This document shows positions 1 through 8,844 of a stretch of DNA of 64,000 nt, piece after piece. The notes below the pieces were generated by a model. It did not search any database, was not told the DNA's origin, and saw nothing but the letters and a program-made list of their open reading frames with translations. Numbering within the stretch: the first letter of the stretch is position 1; each line of letters opens with the position of its first letter. Both the position numbers and the translations under genes were made by a program. This DNA is from Alphaproteobacteria bacterium LSUCC0396. Lineage in GTDB: Bacteria > Pseudomonadota > Alphaproteobacteria > Puniceispirillales > Puniceispirillaceae. The DNA lies in contig CP166131.1 of NCBI GenBank assembly GCA_041228345.1, positions 1,295,001 to 1,359,000 on the forward strand. Direction: 5' to 3'.

Positions 1-1
1 C

Positions 2-736
2 TTTTCAGTCGATTTCCAGCGTGAAGTTCGCACTGGCGACCGGTTTGAATTGCTCTATGAAGTGGAGCGTGACGGCATTGACGGCAAAATAATTGGCGGC
101 CAATTACATTATGCAGGCCTGCTTCTCTCGGGCGAGCAATTGGGTTTCTTCCGCTACAATGGCGATAATGACGCGATTGGCTGGTATGATGAAAATGGCA
201 ATTCGGCGGCGCGAACACTGATTCGCACCCCAATTTCAGGCGCGCGCCTGTCGTCATCGTTTGGCCATCGCAAACATCCGGTTAGCGGCTTTAACGCGAT
301 GCATAAAGGTGTTGATTTCGCCGCGCCGCGCGGCACACCGATTATCGCCGCAGGATCTGGCGTGATTCGCGAAGCCGGGTGGAAAGGCAGCTTTGGCCGC
401 TATATCCGCATTCGGCACAATGCGACCTATGATACAGCCTATGCCCACATGAGCCGTATCGCGCCTCATATTCGCCCGGGCACCCGCGTCAAACAGGGCG
501 AAATTATCGGTTATGTTGGCTCGACCGGCAAATCAACCGGTGCCCATTTGCATTATGAAGTCATGGTCAATAACCGGCAGGTCAATCCGATGACAGTGCG
601 CCTTCCAACGGGCGAGCGAATCAGTGATCAGCACCTCGAGGCCTTTAAGGCAACTGTTGCCGCGATTGACCGCGAAGTATTATCGCATGGCACAATCCGT
701 TTTGCCGGTGCCGTTCCGGTGAAAAAGGCCCAATAG
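2..736 (+). CDS. M23 family metallopeptidase (5' end outside window)
   Basis: Zinc endopeptidase of the LytM/M23 type, expected to cut peptide cross-links of peptidoglycan in the periplasm. The frame is open from base 2, so the gene starts upstream; 244 residues are visible. The catalytic domain occupies roughly residues 75-190 of the visible part. It contains the zinc-binding HxxxD motif (MHKGVD) and the HxH motif (GAHLHYE). The stretch before it, rich in beta-strand residues and containing LLYEVERDGIDGK, resembles the N-terminal beta domain that precedes M23 domains in larger envelope peptidases. A hairpin follows the stop codon. The N-terminal signal or membrane segment cannot be seen, and the exact subfamily (MepM-like or other) is not decidable here. 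Confidence 0.9.
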   Translation, partial: FSVDFQREVRTGDRFELLYEVERDGIDGKIIGGQLHYAGLLLSGEQLGFFRYNGDNDAIGWYDENGNSAARTLIRTPISGARLSSSFGHRKHPVSGFNAMHKGVDFAAPRGTPIIAAGSGVIREAGWKGSFGRYIRIRHNATYDTAYAHMSRIAPHIRPGTRVKQGEIIGYVGSTGKSTGAHLHYEVMVNNRQVNPMTVRLPTGERISDQHLEAFKATVAAIDREVLSHGTIRFAGAVPVKKAQ

Positions 737-740
737 CGCA

Positions 741-777
741 AAAAGCCAGCTTTCAGGAAAAATCTGTTTTGGCTTTT
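741..777 (+). terminator. Possible intrinsic terminator after M23 gene
   Basis: An 8-base perfect inverted repeat (AAAAGCCA at 741-748, TGGCTTTT at 770-777) lies a few bases after the M23 stop codon, with a loop of about 21 bases. The T tract is short (TTTTAT), so termination is probable rather than certain. Confidence 0.45.
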
Positions 778-838
778 ATGTCTCGCTTAATCTCGCCTAG
801 CATCAGCCACGGACACTGACAACCAAAAGAGGGTCATC

Positions 839-1603
839 ATGCAAATCCATACGCTTTGGCATTATCCGGTCAAGGGATTTGGTGGCAGCCAACTTGACAA
901 GGCCGCCCTGACCGCAGGCGGCTATTTTCCCAATGATCGGCGGTTCGCCCTTTCGATTGGCGGCGATAAGATCGCAAATGCCAGCCCTGGAACATGGTTT
1001 CCAAAGGCGCATTTCCTGCAATTAATGTCACATGAGGCCATGGCCGATTATCACTGCCGCTTTACCAGCGATGCAACGCCGTCGCGTCTCGAGCTTTACC
1101 ACCATGGCAATCTTTGTCTTTCCGTTGATCCGGAAAACCCTGACGATTGTCGCCGGTTTGAAGATATGTTTAGCGACCTCTTTGCCGATAAATTACGCGG
1201 ACGGCCGCGCCTGATGCAGATGAACGAACAGGCCTATAGCGACCAGTCGGCGCCATTAATCAGCCTTGCCAGCACAGCATCACTGGCCGCTTTTGCAGCC
1301 GCCACCGGCACCAAGGCTGACAGCCGCCGGTTTCGCATCAACATCATTATCAATGCAGATGAAGCCTTTGCCGAAACCGGCCTTATCGGCCAGACATTAC
1401 GCTGCGGTGACGCATTGTTGCTGGTAAAAGAACCCGTTGGCCGGTGCGCCGCGATCAATGTCGACCCGGCTACGGCACGGCGTAACCCAGATGATTATGT
1501 GCGGTTTATGCGGGCGCATTTTGGCCATAGCAATCTTGGCATTTTTGCCGAGGTGTTGAATGGCGGCACGATTAAAATCGGCGACGAGTTGCGCCCCGTT
1601 TAG
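839..1603 (+). CDS. MOSC domain-containing protein
   Basis: A 254-residue MOSC protein, the C-terminal fold of molybdenum cofactor sulfurases, also found in YcbX and YiiM, which bind or hand over a sulfurated molybdenum cofactor. The N-terminal part carries an MOSC_N-like beta barrel starting IHTLWHYPVKG. The C-terminal MOSC core ends with EPVGRCAAINVDP, which holds the conserved cysteine, then ARRNPDDYVRF and a final GGTIKIGDEL typical of the family. An AGAGGG ribosome site lies 5 bases before the ATG. The substrate is not predictable from sequence. The stop codon lies in the first unit of a 13-bp tandem triplication. Confidence 0.85.
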   Translation: MQIHTLWHYPVKGFGGSQLDKAALTAGGYFPNDRRFALSIGGDKIANASPGTWFPKAHFLQLMSHEAMADYHCRFTSDATPSRLELYHHGNLCLSVDPENPDDCRRFEDMFSDLFADKLRGRPRLMQMNEQAYSDQSAPLISLASTASLAAFAAATGTKADSRRFRINIIINADEAFAETGLIGQTLRCGDALLLVKEPVGRCAAINVDPATARRNPDDYVRFMRAHFGHSNLGIFAEVLNGGTIKIGDELRPV

Positions 1604-1633
1604 GTCACCCGTTTGGGTCACCCGTTTAGGTAA
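1595..1633. repeat. 3 x 13 bp tandem repeat spanning the MOSC stop codon
   Basis: Three consecutive 13-base units (CCCGTTTAGGTCA, CCCGTTTGGGTCA, CCCGTTTAGGTAA) at 1595-1607, 1608-1620 and 1621-1633. The first unit holds the last codons and TAG stop of the MOSC gene; the other two are non-coding copies. Confidence 0.9.
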
Positions 1634-1686
1634 AAAGACGGAGCCGCAAAACATATGGCAGAAAAATAATGGTCTCGCCGGCTATT

Positions 1687-2370
1687 TTAAGAGACTTGAT
1701 CGCTATCTTGATCACTTTGAACAGCCTCGGCCAGCTGGGCTGGTGACAGATTCGTGCGGTCTTCTTCCGAAGGTTTCGCACCATCACTTTTAGCAGCGCC
1801 GTTTTTAGCAGCCAAGCGGCGCTTTTTTGGCGCAGGCTCATCCTGGGTACCATCAGCACCAGCGGCATTAAAATCAGCGCCATTCACGTCGGCACCATTC
1901 CCGTCGGCGCCATTCCCGCCCGCGCCATTGAAATCGACACCACGGGCATTGGCATGGCCATTTGCAGCCCCTGCTGCATCATTGGACTCGCCCTGATTAT
2001 CACCCGTTGCACTGGCTGCCTCATTATCGGGTTTTGACGGCGACGAAACCTCGTCATCATCGACCTCAGCATTGGCCTGTTCCTGCTGGCGTTTGGTTTC
2101 AGCAACGCCAACAGCCGCTTGATGCAGACGAAAATAATGATCAGCAAATTGCGTGTACGCCTCTGCCGAAATCCGCTCGCCCGATGTCGCCGCGTCATGT
2201 GCCAGCGCCATATATTTTTCATGCAATTGCTGGGCATTACCACGCAGCTTTACATCCGGGCCATTCGATTCATACGAGGTGTTGCGGTTCGGCACATGAT
2301 TGTGATTGCCGCTATTATTACCACGACGGCCACGACCACGGCCGCGTTTAGCGTTTTGAGGTTGTCTCAT
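1687..2370 (-). CDS. DUF4167 domain-containing protein
   Basis: A 227-residue protein found almost only in alphaproteobacteria, where it usually sits beside prmC and prfA as here; its function is unknown. The start is placed at the ATG giving MRQPQNAKRGRGRGRRG, the standard N-terminus of the family, rather than at a start 11 codons upstream. Residues 1-20 are very basic and could bind nucleic acid. The conserved DUF4167 core follows at about residues 30-95 (GNAQQLHEKYMALAHDA). The rest is low-complexity and acidic, with a five-residue repeat G-A-D-x-N at residues 144-168 and a lysine/arginine patch PKKRR near 181. Only the N-terminal third looks folded. Confidence 0.88.
   Translation of the reverse strand: MRQPQNAKRGRGRGRRGNNSGNHNHVPNRNTSYESNGPDVKLRGNAQQLHEKYMALAHDAATSGERISAEAYTQFADHYFRLHQAAVGVAETKRQQEQANAEVDDDEVSSPSKPDNEAASATGDNQGESNDAAGAANGHANARGVDFNGAGGNGADGNGADVNGADFNAAGADGTQDEPAPKKRRLAAKNGAAKSDGAKPSEEDRTNLSPAQLAEAVQSDQDSDQVS
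1867..1941. repeat. 5 x 15 bp in-frame repeat inside DUF4167 gene
   Basis: Five 15-base units starting ATTAAAATCAGCGCC, ATTCACGTCGGCACC, ATTCCCGTCGGCGCC, ATTCCCGCCCGCGCC and ATTGAAATCGACACC. On the minus strand they encode a G-(A/V)-(D/G)-x-N pentapeptide five times, without breaking the frame. Confidence 0.9.
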
Positions 2371-2590
2371 TTGGTTTAATACCACATTGGTTATTAACAA
2401 CAATAATCGATAATTAAATTCATTTCGGTTGCGCTTAGTCTACCAACTAAACGTCGGCCCTAAGCCGATGCAAGCGATCCCATTTTCATTCGGAAAAGCG
2501 CTGGCGTTTCGGTGACCAGAGCCACCCCGCCGCGAACGACTGTACCATAACGTCGGGCTTGTCTGAATATCAAGCGAAATCTAACAGATT

Positions 2591-3544
2591 TTACATTTTA
2601 ATTGAAAACTGCAAACAACGCGTGATGCCGGCTAGATCCTGATGGCTGTCGACAAGCCGGAGATTAACCTTTGCCGCCTCGGCCGCGACCATGTTTTCCT
2701 GTCCCTGACCAATTTCAACAAAGGCCGCGCCATGCGGCTTAAGCACTGCGGCCAGCCGCGGCAGCAAACCTTGCCAACAGGCCATACCATCACCGCCACC
2801 ATCAAGCGCCAATGCCGGATCAAAGGATTTCACATCCACCGCCAAATCATCAATATCGCGGGTCGGAATATAAGGCGGGTTTGACAAGATCACATCAAAC
2901 ATCCCAAGCGGGCCAAGATCATCGGCAAAGCTGTGGCAGATAAATTCAGCACGATCAGCAAGCCCCAAACTTGTCGCATTCTCAACCGCAGTGACAAGCG
3001 CATCCGGATTGATATCAATGCCGATGCCGGTGGCGTTGGGCATCTCGGACAATAGCGCCAGTAAAAGACAGCCGCTTCCCGTTCCAAGATCAAGGCAGCG
3101 CAATGCTGGGGGGCGCAATCTACCGTCACGCTCTCCGTCACGCTCACCTTCACGGCCAATTTGGCGCCCAATTTGGTGATCATCGCGAACAATCGTACCC
3201 GCCCAGCCAAGCGCGACCTCGATCACGGTTTCTGAATCCGGGCGCGGGTCAAGCGTGGCAGCAGATAAAGAAAAGCGAAGTGACCAGAATTCACGCCAGC
3301 CACGGATCCGGCTAATCGGTTCACCGGCCAGACGGCGCGTCATTAAAGCTGCCAACCGCGCCTCGCCAGCTTCGGTTAACGGCGCAATATCCTCGTGCGG
3401 CAATACCGGCATATCACGCCCCAATGCCAACCCAAGAAGGCAACGCGCATCTGATTTTGCGCTGGCAATACCCGCCGCGGCAAGCGCCTGTTCTAATGGC
3501 TGCAGATTTTTACGAGCTTCGTATTTCAACGGCCGATCTGTCAT
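2591..3544 (-). CDS. prmC: Release factor glutamine methyltransferase PrmC
   Basis: N5-glutamine methyltransferase that methylates the GGQ glutamine of class I release factors in the cytoplasm. This 317-residue protein has the N-terminal helical domain (about 1-95), the SAM-binding motif LDLGTGSGCLLL near 151-162 and the diagnostic NPPY motif (SNPPYIP) at 222-225. The start chosen gives MTDRPLKYEARKN, 20 bases after the prfA stop, with GAAGG close upstream; a longer frame would run back into prfA. Directly downstream of its substrate gene prfA. Odd point: residues 124-142 (QIGRQIGREGERDGERDG) are a four-residue-periodic insertion just before the SAM motif, encoded by 12-bp tandem repeats. Confidence 0.95.
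   Translation of the reverse strand: MTDRPLKYEARKNLQPLEQALAAAGIASAKSDARCLLGLALGRDMPVLPHEDIAPLTEAGEARLAALMTRRLAGEPISRIRGWREFWSLRFSLSAATLDPRPDSETVIEVALGWAGTIVRDDHQIGRQIGREGERDGERDGRLRPPALRCLDLGTGSGCLLLALLSEMPNATGIGIDINPDALVTAVENATSLGLADRAEFICHSFADDLGPLGMFDVILSNPPYIPTRDIDDLAVDVKSFDPALALDGGGDGMACWQGLLPRLAAVLKPHGAAFVEIGQGQENMVAAEAAKVNLRLVDSHQDLAGITRCLQFSIKM
3123..3182. repeat. 12-bp tandem repeat inside prmC
   Basis: Five diverging 12-base units, the clearest being CCGTCACGCTCT and CCGTCACGCTCA at 3123-3146, then CCTTCACGGCCA, ATTTGGCGCCCA and ATTTGGTGATCA. They encode QIGR, QIGR, EGER, DGER, DGRL-type tetrapeptides in PrmC. Confidence 0.8.
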
Positions 3545-3563
3545 GCCTTCGTCGATCTCACGT

Positions 3564-4640
3564 TCAGCTGCCTTCGGCAAGTCGCCGTGCCTGATCTTCT
3601 GAGACAAGGGCATCAACAACCTCGTCAAGCGCCTCACCAGCAATCACACGATCCAGCTTGTACAGCGTGAAATTAATCCGGTGATCGGTAACACGGCCTT
3701 GCGGAAAATTATAGGTGCGGATCCGTTCCGAGCGATCGCCAGAGCCCACCTGCCCCTTGCGTTCGGCGGCACGCTCTGCCTCCAAGCGGGCACGCTCAGC
3801 ATCATAAATACGAGCCCGCAAAATCTTCATCGCCTTAGCCCGGTTCTTATGCTGAGATTTTTCATCCTGCTGGCTAACCACAATACCTGTTGGCAGGTGG
3901 GTAATCCGCACTGCCGAGTCGGTGGTGTTGACCGATTGACCGCCGGGGCCAGATGCCCGAAACACATCAATCCGCAGGTCAGATTCGTCAATCTGGATAT
4001 CGACATCCTCGGCCTCTGGCAATACCGCGACGGTGGCGGCTGATGTATGAATCCGTCCGCCAGCTTCAGTTTCGGGAACCCGCTGCACCCGATGCACACC
4101 CGATTCAAACTTCAACCGCGCAAATACATCATTACCTGAAATGGTGGCGGTCGCTTCCTTATAGCCGCCAATGCCGGTTTCCGACACTTCCATCACCTCA
4201 AATTTCCAGCCATGCTTGGCCGCAAAACGCTGATACATTGAAAACAGATTAGCCGCGAATAACGCCGCCTCATCGCCGCCGGTGCCAGCGCGCACTTCCA
4301 AAATAGCGTTACGCGAATCATCCTTATCTTTTGGCAGGAGCAAAAGCTGCAATTGAGCGCGCGCTTCGGGAAGCTGGTCTTTCAGCAAATCCGCTTCAGC
4401 TTGCGCCATTTCCAGCATATCCGGATCGTCACCCGCCTCGTCGACCATTACCAGCGCCTCGGCCAGCTCAGCCTCGACCCTGCGCACCAGCTCGATTTGT
4501 TCGCAAACGGGTCGCAAGTCAGACAGCTCACGCGAAAATTGCGCTAGTTCGGCATTGTTCATGGTGGCCGAGTCTGAAAGTCGAGCCTCAACCTCCCGGC
4601 GGCGCTCTAATACTTTATCCATTGATGAGTCGAGGCTCAT
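3564..4640 (-). CDS. prfA: Peptide chain release factor 1
   Basis: Recognises UAA and UAG stop codons and triggers peptide release on the ribosome. At 358 residues it has standard RF1 length. The tripeptide that reads the stop codon is P-E-T at 189-191 ([12 protein letters not shown]), the RF1-type PxT rather than the RF2 SPF. The peptidyl-transfer motif [13 protein letters not shown] places GGQ at 233-235. An AAGGAG ribosome site lies 8 bases before the ATG. It is followed after 19 bases by prmC, which modifies this GGQ glutamine. Lies downstream of hisS in a minus-strand block. Confidence 0.97.
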   Translation of the reverse strand: MSLDSSMDKVLERRREVEARLSDSATMNNAELAQFSRELSDLRPVCEQIELVRRVEAELAEALVMVDEAGDDPDMLEMAQAEADLLKDQLPEARAQLQLLLLPKDKDDSRNAILEVRAGTGGDEAALFAANLFSMYQRFAAKHGWKFEVMEVSETGIGGYKEATATISGNDVFARLKFESGVHRVQRVPETEAGGRIHTSAATVAVLPEAEDVDIQIDESDLRIDVFRASGPGGQSVNTTDSAVRITHLPTGIVVSQQDEKSQHKNRAKAMKILRARIYDAERARLEAERAAERKGQVGSGDRSERIRTYNFPQGRVTDHRINFTLYKLDRVIAGEALDEVVDALVSEDQARRLAEGS

Positions 4641-4724
4641 GCCAAAACTCCTTATCCGGTAATGTTGCAGTCAGTGAAAATTTGGCAGATCAAAACCACG
4701 GATGCCAGCCCGAATATTGCCGCG

Positions 4725-5993
4725 CTATGGCACCAAAAGGCTTTTGGCAATCGCCGCTGCCAGACCGCTGCTATCAGCGAGATCAAGCGGTTGTTCCTGC
4801 TGGCTGCCATCTTGAAGGTTGCGCAGCTGAACAATGTTGTTGGCCAGCTCGTCACTGCCCATAATCACCGCCATGCAGATACCGGCCTTATCAGCTTTCT
4901 TCAGCTTTTTGCCCATCGCGCCACTGGTCGGCAAATCAATATCAATGCCCGCATCGCGAAGCTGTTCAGCAAGCCGGAAGGCCGCCAGACGTGCCCCATC
5001 ATCAGCCGTTATAATCGCCACTTTTGGGCTATTAACAGTGGCCGTCTCGACAAGCATCGCCAGCCGTTCAACACCAGCCGCCCATCCAACACCGGCAACC
5101 TGAGGCCCGCCCAGCATTTCAGCCAGCCCATCATAACGCCCACCACCCAGAACCGTGCCCTGCGCACCAAGCGATGTTGTGACAAATTCAAAGGCGGTAT
5201 GACAATAATAATCAAGCCCGCGCACCAATAACGGGTCAAAAACCCACTTAACACCTGCCGCATCAAGTGCCGCCGTCAAATCAGCAAAATGCGTCTTTGA
5301 CACGTCGCTCAGATAATCCTGCAATTGCGGCGCATTTTGTAAAATCTGCCGGTCGCCGGCGTCTTTAGAATCCAGAATCCGTAGCGGATTTACGGCGAGG
5401 CGGGTTTTGCTATCATCTGACAGTTGATCGGCAAATGTCTCAAGATAGGCAATCAGTGCCGCCCGATACGCCGAACGGCTATGCGTATCGCCAAGTGAGT
5501 TCAGATGAAGTTCGCAATCATCTAGCACACCCAATGCCGCTAAAAACCGCGCCCCACAGGCAATGATTTCAGCATCGGCAAGCGCATCATCAGGCCCGAG
5601 ATATTCGACTCCTACCTGATGAAACTGGCGCATCCGGCCCTTTTGTGGCCGCTCATAACGGAACATCGGCCCGGCATAAAAATATTTCAACGGCAGGCTT
5701 TGGGTCAGCCCCCCCGAGATCATCGCGCGCACGACACCGGCGGTGTTTTCCGGCCGCAATGTCAGCATTTCGCCGCCTCGATCCGCAAAGCTGTAATTTT
5801 CCTTCGTAACGATATCGCTGCTCTCACCAAGCGGGCGCGAGAACACTTCGGAAAATTCGAAAATCGGCGTTGCCATTTCCTGAAATCCGTAAAGTGCCGA
5901 GGCTGCACGCGCCGCCTCGATCACCAAACGATGTTTGGCCATGCTATCGGGAAGAAGATCAGCTGTACCGCGGGCAGGTTGAAGTCGTGACAT
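4725..5993 (-). CDS. hisS: Histidine--tRNA ligase
   Basis: Class II aminoacyl-tRNA synthetase charging tRNA-His. The 422-residue protein starts MSRLQPARGTADLLP as usual for HisRS. It has motif 2 (MFRYERPQKGRMRQFHQ), the histidine-binding signature RGLDYYCHTAFE, and the motif 3 region GGGRYDGLAEMLGGP. The C-terminal anticodon-binding domain begins at about residue 320 (KVAIITADDGARLAAF). Its ATG is 5 bases after the ispG stop codon, and the AAGG that could serve as ribosome site overlaps that stop, so translation is probably coupled. Confidence 0.96.
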   Translation of the reverse strand: MSRLQPARGTADLLPDSMAKHRLVIEAARAASALYGFQEMATPIFEFSEVFSRPLGESSDIVTKENYSFADRGGEMLTLRPENTAGVVRAMISGGLTQSLPLKYFYAGPMFRYERPQKGRMRQFHQVGVEYLGPDDALADAEIIACGARFLAALGVLDDCELHLNSLGDTHSRSAYRAALIAYLETFADQLSDDSKTRLAVNPLRILDSKDAGDRQILQNAPQLQDYLSDVSKTHFADLTAALDAAGVKWVFDPLLVRGLDYYCHTAFEFVTTSLGAQGTVLGGGRYDGLAEMLGGPQVAGVGWAAGVERLAMLVETATVNSPKVAIITADDGARLAAFRLAEQLRDAGIDIDLPTSGAMGKKLKKADKAGICMAVIMGSDELANNIVQLRNLQDGSQQEQPLDLADSSGLAAAIAKSLLVP

Positions 5994-5998
5994 GAGCC

Positions 5999-7135
5999 TT
6001 AATCTGCTTTTATGCTTGGGTTGACGCCGCTTTTTGCAGCCTTTAATTCGGCAACACGGGTTTCGACAAGCGACACCACATGTTCGACAATATCACCATT
6101 TGACAGGCGGTGGTCGGCCATGCCTGACAGGTAAATCTGATGCGTTCCCTTGCCGCCACCGGTCAAACCGATATCGGTTTCCCGCGCCTCACCTGGCCCG
6201 TTAACCACACAGCCAATGATCGACACGGTAATCGGCATATCAATATGCTCGAGCCGATCTTCGATCACCTGCACAGTTTTGATGACGTCAAATTGCTGGC
6301 GCGCGCAAGACGGACAGGAAATCACCGTTACCCCGCGACGACGCAGGCCAAGCGATTTCAGGATTTCATAACCGACTTTGACCTCTTCAGTTGGATCAGC
6401 CGACAGCGATACCCTGATTGTATCCCCAATTCCTGCCCATAGCAGATTACCAAGACCAATTGCTGATTTGATCGTTCCCGCCCGCAGCCCACCAGCCTCG
6501 GTTATGCCAATATGTAGCGGGCAATCAATGGCATCGGCAAGCTGTTGATAGGCGGCCACAGCCAGAAACACGTCTGACGCTTTGACCGAGATTTTAAATT
6601 CATGGAAATCATTATCCTGCAAAATCTTGGCATGTTCGAGCGCCGATTCAACAAGCGCTTCGGGGCAGGGCTCGGCATATTTTTCCAAAAGATGCTTTTC
6701 CAGCGAACCCGCATTTACCCCAATCCGCATCGAGCAACCATGATCACGAGCTGCCTGTACAACTTCGCGGACCCGCGCTGCACTGCCGATATTGCCCGGA
6801 TTAATCCGCAGGCAGGCTGCACCCGCCTCGGCCGCCTCAATGGCGCGGCGATAATGAAAATGGATATCTGCAACGATGGGAACTGGGCTTTGCGCACAGA
6901 TGGTCTTTAGCGCGGCGGTACTATCCTCATCAGGACAAGACACCCGCACAATATCAGCCCCAGCCGCCGCCGCCGCATTGATTTGCGCCAAGGTGGCCGC
7001 TACGTCACTGGTCAGGCTGTTGGTCATCGTCTGAACCGAAATCGGCGCACCACCGCCAACCGGAACTGACCCGACCATTACCTGACGGCAGCGGCGACGC
7101 TCGATTGTTCGATAAGCCCGATAAGCGTTTGACAC
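5999..7135 (-). CDS. ispG: 4-hydroxy-3-methylbut-2-en-1-yl diphosphate synthase (flavodoxin-type)
   Basis: Penultimate step of the MEP pathway of isoprenoid synthesis, converting the cyclic diphosphate to HMBPP with a [4Fe-4S] cluster. The 378-residue protein has the TIM-barrel N-terminal domain ([17 protein letters not shown]) and a C-terminal cluster domain. Cluster ligands are visible at C274 and C277 ([10 protein letters not shown]) and C309 ([12 protein letters not shown]), with E316 as the conserved glutamate. The start is GTG, supported by GGAG 7 bases upstream. It is the compact bacterial form without the plant-type insert. Next in line are hisS and prfA. Confidence 0.96.
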   Translation of the reverse strand: MSNAYRAYRTIERRRCRQVMVGSVPVGGGAPISVQTMTNSLTSDVAATLAQINAAAAAGADIVRVSCPDEDSTAALKTICAQSPVPIVADIHFHYRRAIEAAEAGAACLRINPGNIGSAARVREVVQAARDHGCSMRIGVNAGSLEKHLLEKYAEPCPEALVESALEHAKILQDNDFHEFKISVKASDVFLAVAAYQQLADAIDCPLHIGITEAGGLRAGTIKSAIGLGNLLWAGIGDTIRVSLSADPTEEVKVGYEILKSLGLRRRGVTVISCPSCARQQFDVIKTVQVIEDRLEHIDMPITVSIIGCVVNGPGEARETDIGLTGGGKGTHQIYLSGMADHRLSNGDIVEHVVSLVETRVAELKAAKSGVNPSIKAD

Positions 7136-7429
7136 GGTTAAACTCCAAATTACGGCGCAATGAGCACCGGTTAAATATGCCCCATTCTATACCCTGTTCG
7201 GCCGCCAAGCGCCAGATCAATGCGTCACTTTAGTTTAGATGATAACAGCCACGAAAAACGGCGGCAGCGATCCTGAGTTCGGATGACACACGCCCAGACC
7301 AGCCACCAGCAGCATGATATGATGTAAGATTTGACCCCGCAACAATGCCTAGCGGCGATCCAGCGCCGCCAGATACTACCAAAAAAGTGAAGGGATAAAA
7401 AATTGGGGCGGTGAAAAAAGTGAGGGAGG

Positions 7430-8641
7430 CTATCGCACCTCACGCAATTTATCGGTAACAAGCGGCAGATCGCGCACGATTTCACCAATATCACCCAAGG
7501 CACGCGGCTTATCACTGCCGACCTCGATCGTCAATCCGCCCGCATTGCCGGTGGTAAGGTAAAGACGTTCATTGCCGCCAATCACCTGACTGTCGCCGGC
7601 CTGCATCAACTTGGCGATAACTTCTTCGCCGTTATCGCGCACAATTTCAACCCAGCTTGCGGTAACCGCACGAATTGTAATTTCTTGTGCCGGATCGCGT
7701 AAATTAGCAATCGCGGCATTTACACCCGGACTATCCACCGATAGATCAGCCGACGACGACGCAACCACAGCCCTAGCCAAACCGCCCGACAATGCCCGAC
7801 CATTCGCGGGCCCTGAATTTGGGGCTGGCGTTTTCAGGGTAGCCTCGGCCACAATGGTGTTGTCAGCGTTATTTTCGCCAACTTGCACCGGTGTTTCTGC
7901 CAACGGTTTTTTTCCAAGAGACGTTGTTGCGGCTGGCGCTGGAGTGCGTGTGCTAGCCGGCGGTTTTGCCGCGCCCGTATCCGCGGGCAGTACCGGGCTT
8001 GTGGCGGCAGTGATGATTGGGGTTACGTCTCGCAAATTATCACCCCCGGCATCACCTTTGAGCGACGTTCCGGCCTGAGTTGAATCCTGAGTCGATTCCT
8101 GTCTGCGGTTAAAAAGCTGATCTTCCTGATGACTACTGCCTTTAATGGCGAGTGGCACAGAAAGCCCGCTAGCCCGCTCCCCACTGGCAATTTCAGCCGG
8201 CGCCATCGTACCCTGATCGGCCTGATCAGTGCCGTTCAGCCAATACCAACCACCATAACCTATGCCTGCAAAAACCAGCAGCATCGACACGATCGCCGGG
8301 GCGGACCGCTGCGGCGGCCGTGCTCCCATCGGCATCTTATATTCTGGAACCACTGTTTCTTCGCCAGCAATGGCCGCATAACGTGCCACCAGAGACAACG
8401 GATCAAGGCCAAGAAACTGGCCGTAGCTGCGCAAGAACCCCTTCACATAGGCAGGCGCTGGCAATTGATCAAACGCACCACTTTCCAAATGTGAAAGGTA
8501 ATCACCTGAAATCCGCAGTTGCTGCGAAACATCAAGAATTTTGACGCCCTGACCACGGCGCGCAGATTTGAGCGTCGAACCTATCTGTTCGAAGCTGTCA
8601 TTTGCAACCAACGGCTCATTTTCTGTTAGGTGAGCGCGCAA
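7430..8641 (-). CDS. RodZ-like helix-turn-helix membrane protein (DUF4115)
   Basis: A 403-residue protein with RodZ layout: a cytoplasmic helix-turn-helix of the HTH_25 type (about residues 16-95, GSTLKSARRGQGVKILDVSQ), one membrane span at about 114-134 (IVSMLLVFAGIGYGGWYWL), a long Pro/Ala/Thr-rich periplasmic linker, and a C-terminal DUF4115 domain (about 325-395, ITIRAVTASWVEIVRDNGEE). RodZ links MreB filaments to the cell-wall elongation machinery. The start is TTG; GGAG lies 7 bases upstream and no ATG is available before the HTH. It is encoded before ispG, the classic position in alphaproteobacteria, although 294 bases of unassigned DNA separate the two here. About 203 AT-rich bases separate it from lysC. 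Confidence 0.85.
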   Translation of the reverse strand: MRAHLTENEPLVANDSFEQIGSTLKSARRGQGVKILDVSQQLRISGDYLSHLESGAFDQLPAPAYVKGFLRSYGQFLGLDPLSLVARYAAIAGEETVVPEYKMPMGARPPQRSAPAIVSMLLVFAGIGYGGWYWLNGTDQADQGTMAPAEIASGERASGLSVPLAIKGSSHQEDQLFNRRQESTQDSTQAGTSLKGDAGGDNLRDVTPIITAATSPVLPADTGAAKPPASTRTPAPAATTSLGKKPLAETPVQVGENNADNTIVAEATLKTPAPNSGPANGRALSGGLARAVVASSSADLSVDSPGVNAAIANLRDPAQEITIRAVTASWVEIVRDNGEEVIAKLMQAGDSQVIGGNERLYLTTGNAGGLTIEVGSDKPRALGDIGEIVRDLPLVTDKLREVR

Positions 8642-8844
8642 ATAATGTCTCCACTTGGCGTTGAATAATCAAAAGCCACCAGATATTTTCGACAATTGCA
8701 AACAAAATCCTCATTTGCCAAATGATACATCTCAATCAGTCGTCTGATAACATTAAATTGTTACGAACTTGTTACGGTTCAGCATTTGCGCCGTTTACCA
8801 CATAAATTCCGATTGATAAATATCAATTTAGTACCAGTCAGGCG

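Noticed and set aside
7136-7429. Possible small RNA between the rodZ-like gene and ispG
   Set aside because: No stable terminator-like hairpin with a T tract was seen, and no sequence resembling a known RNA family.
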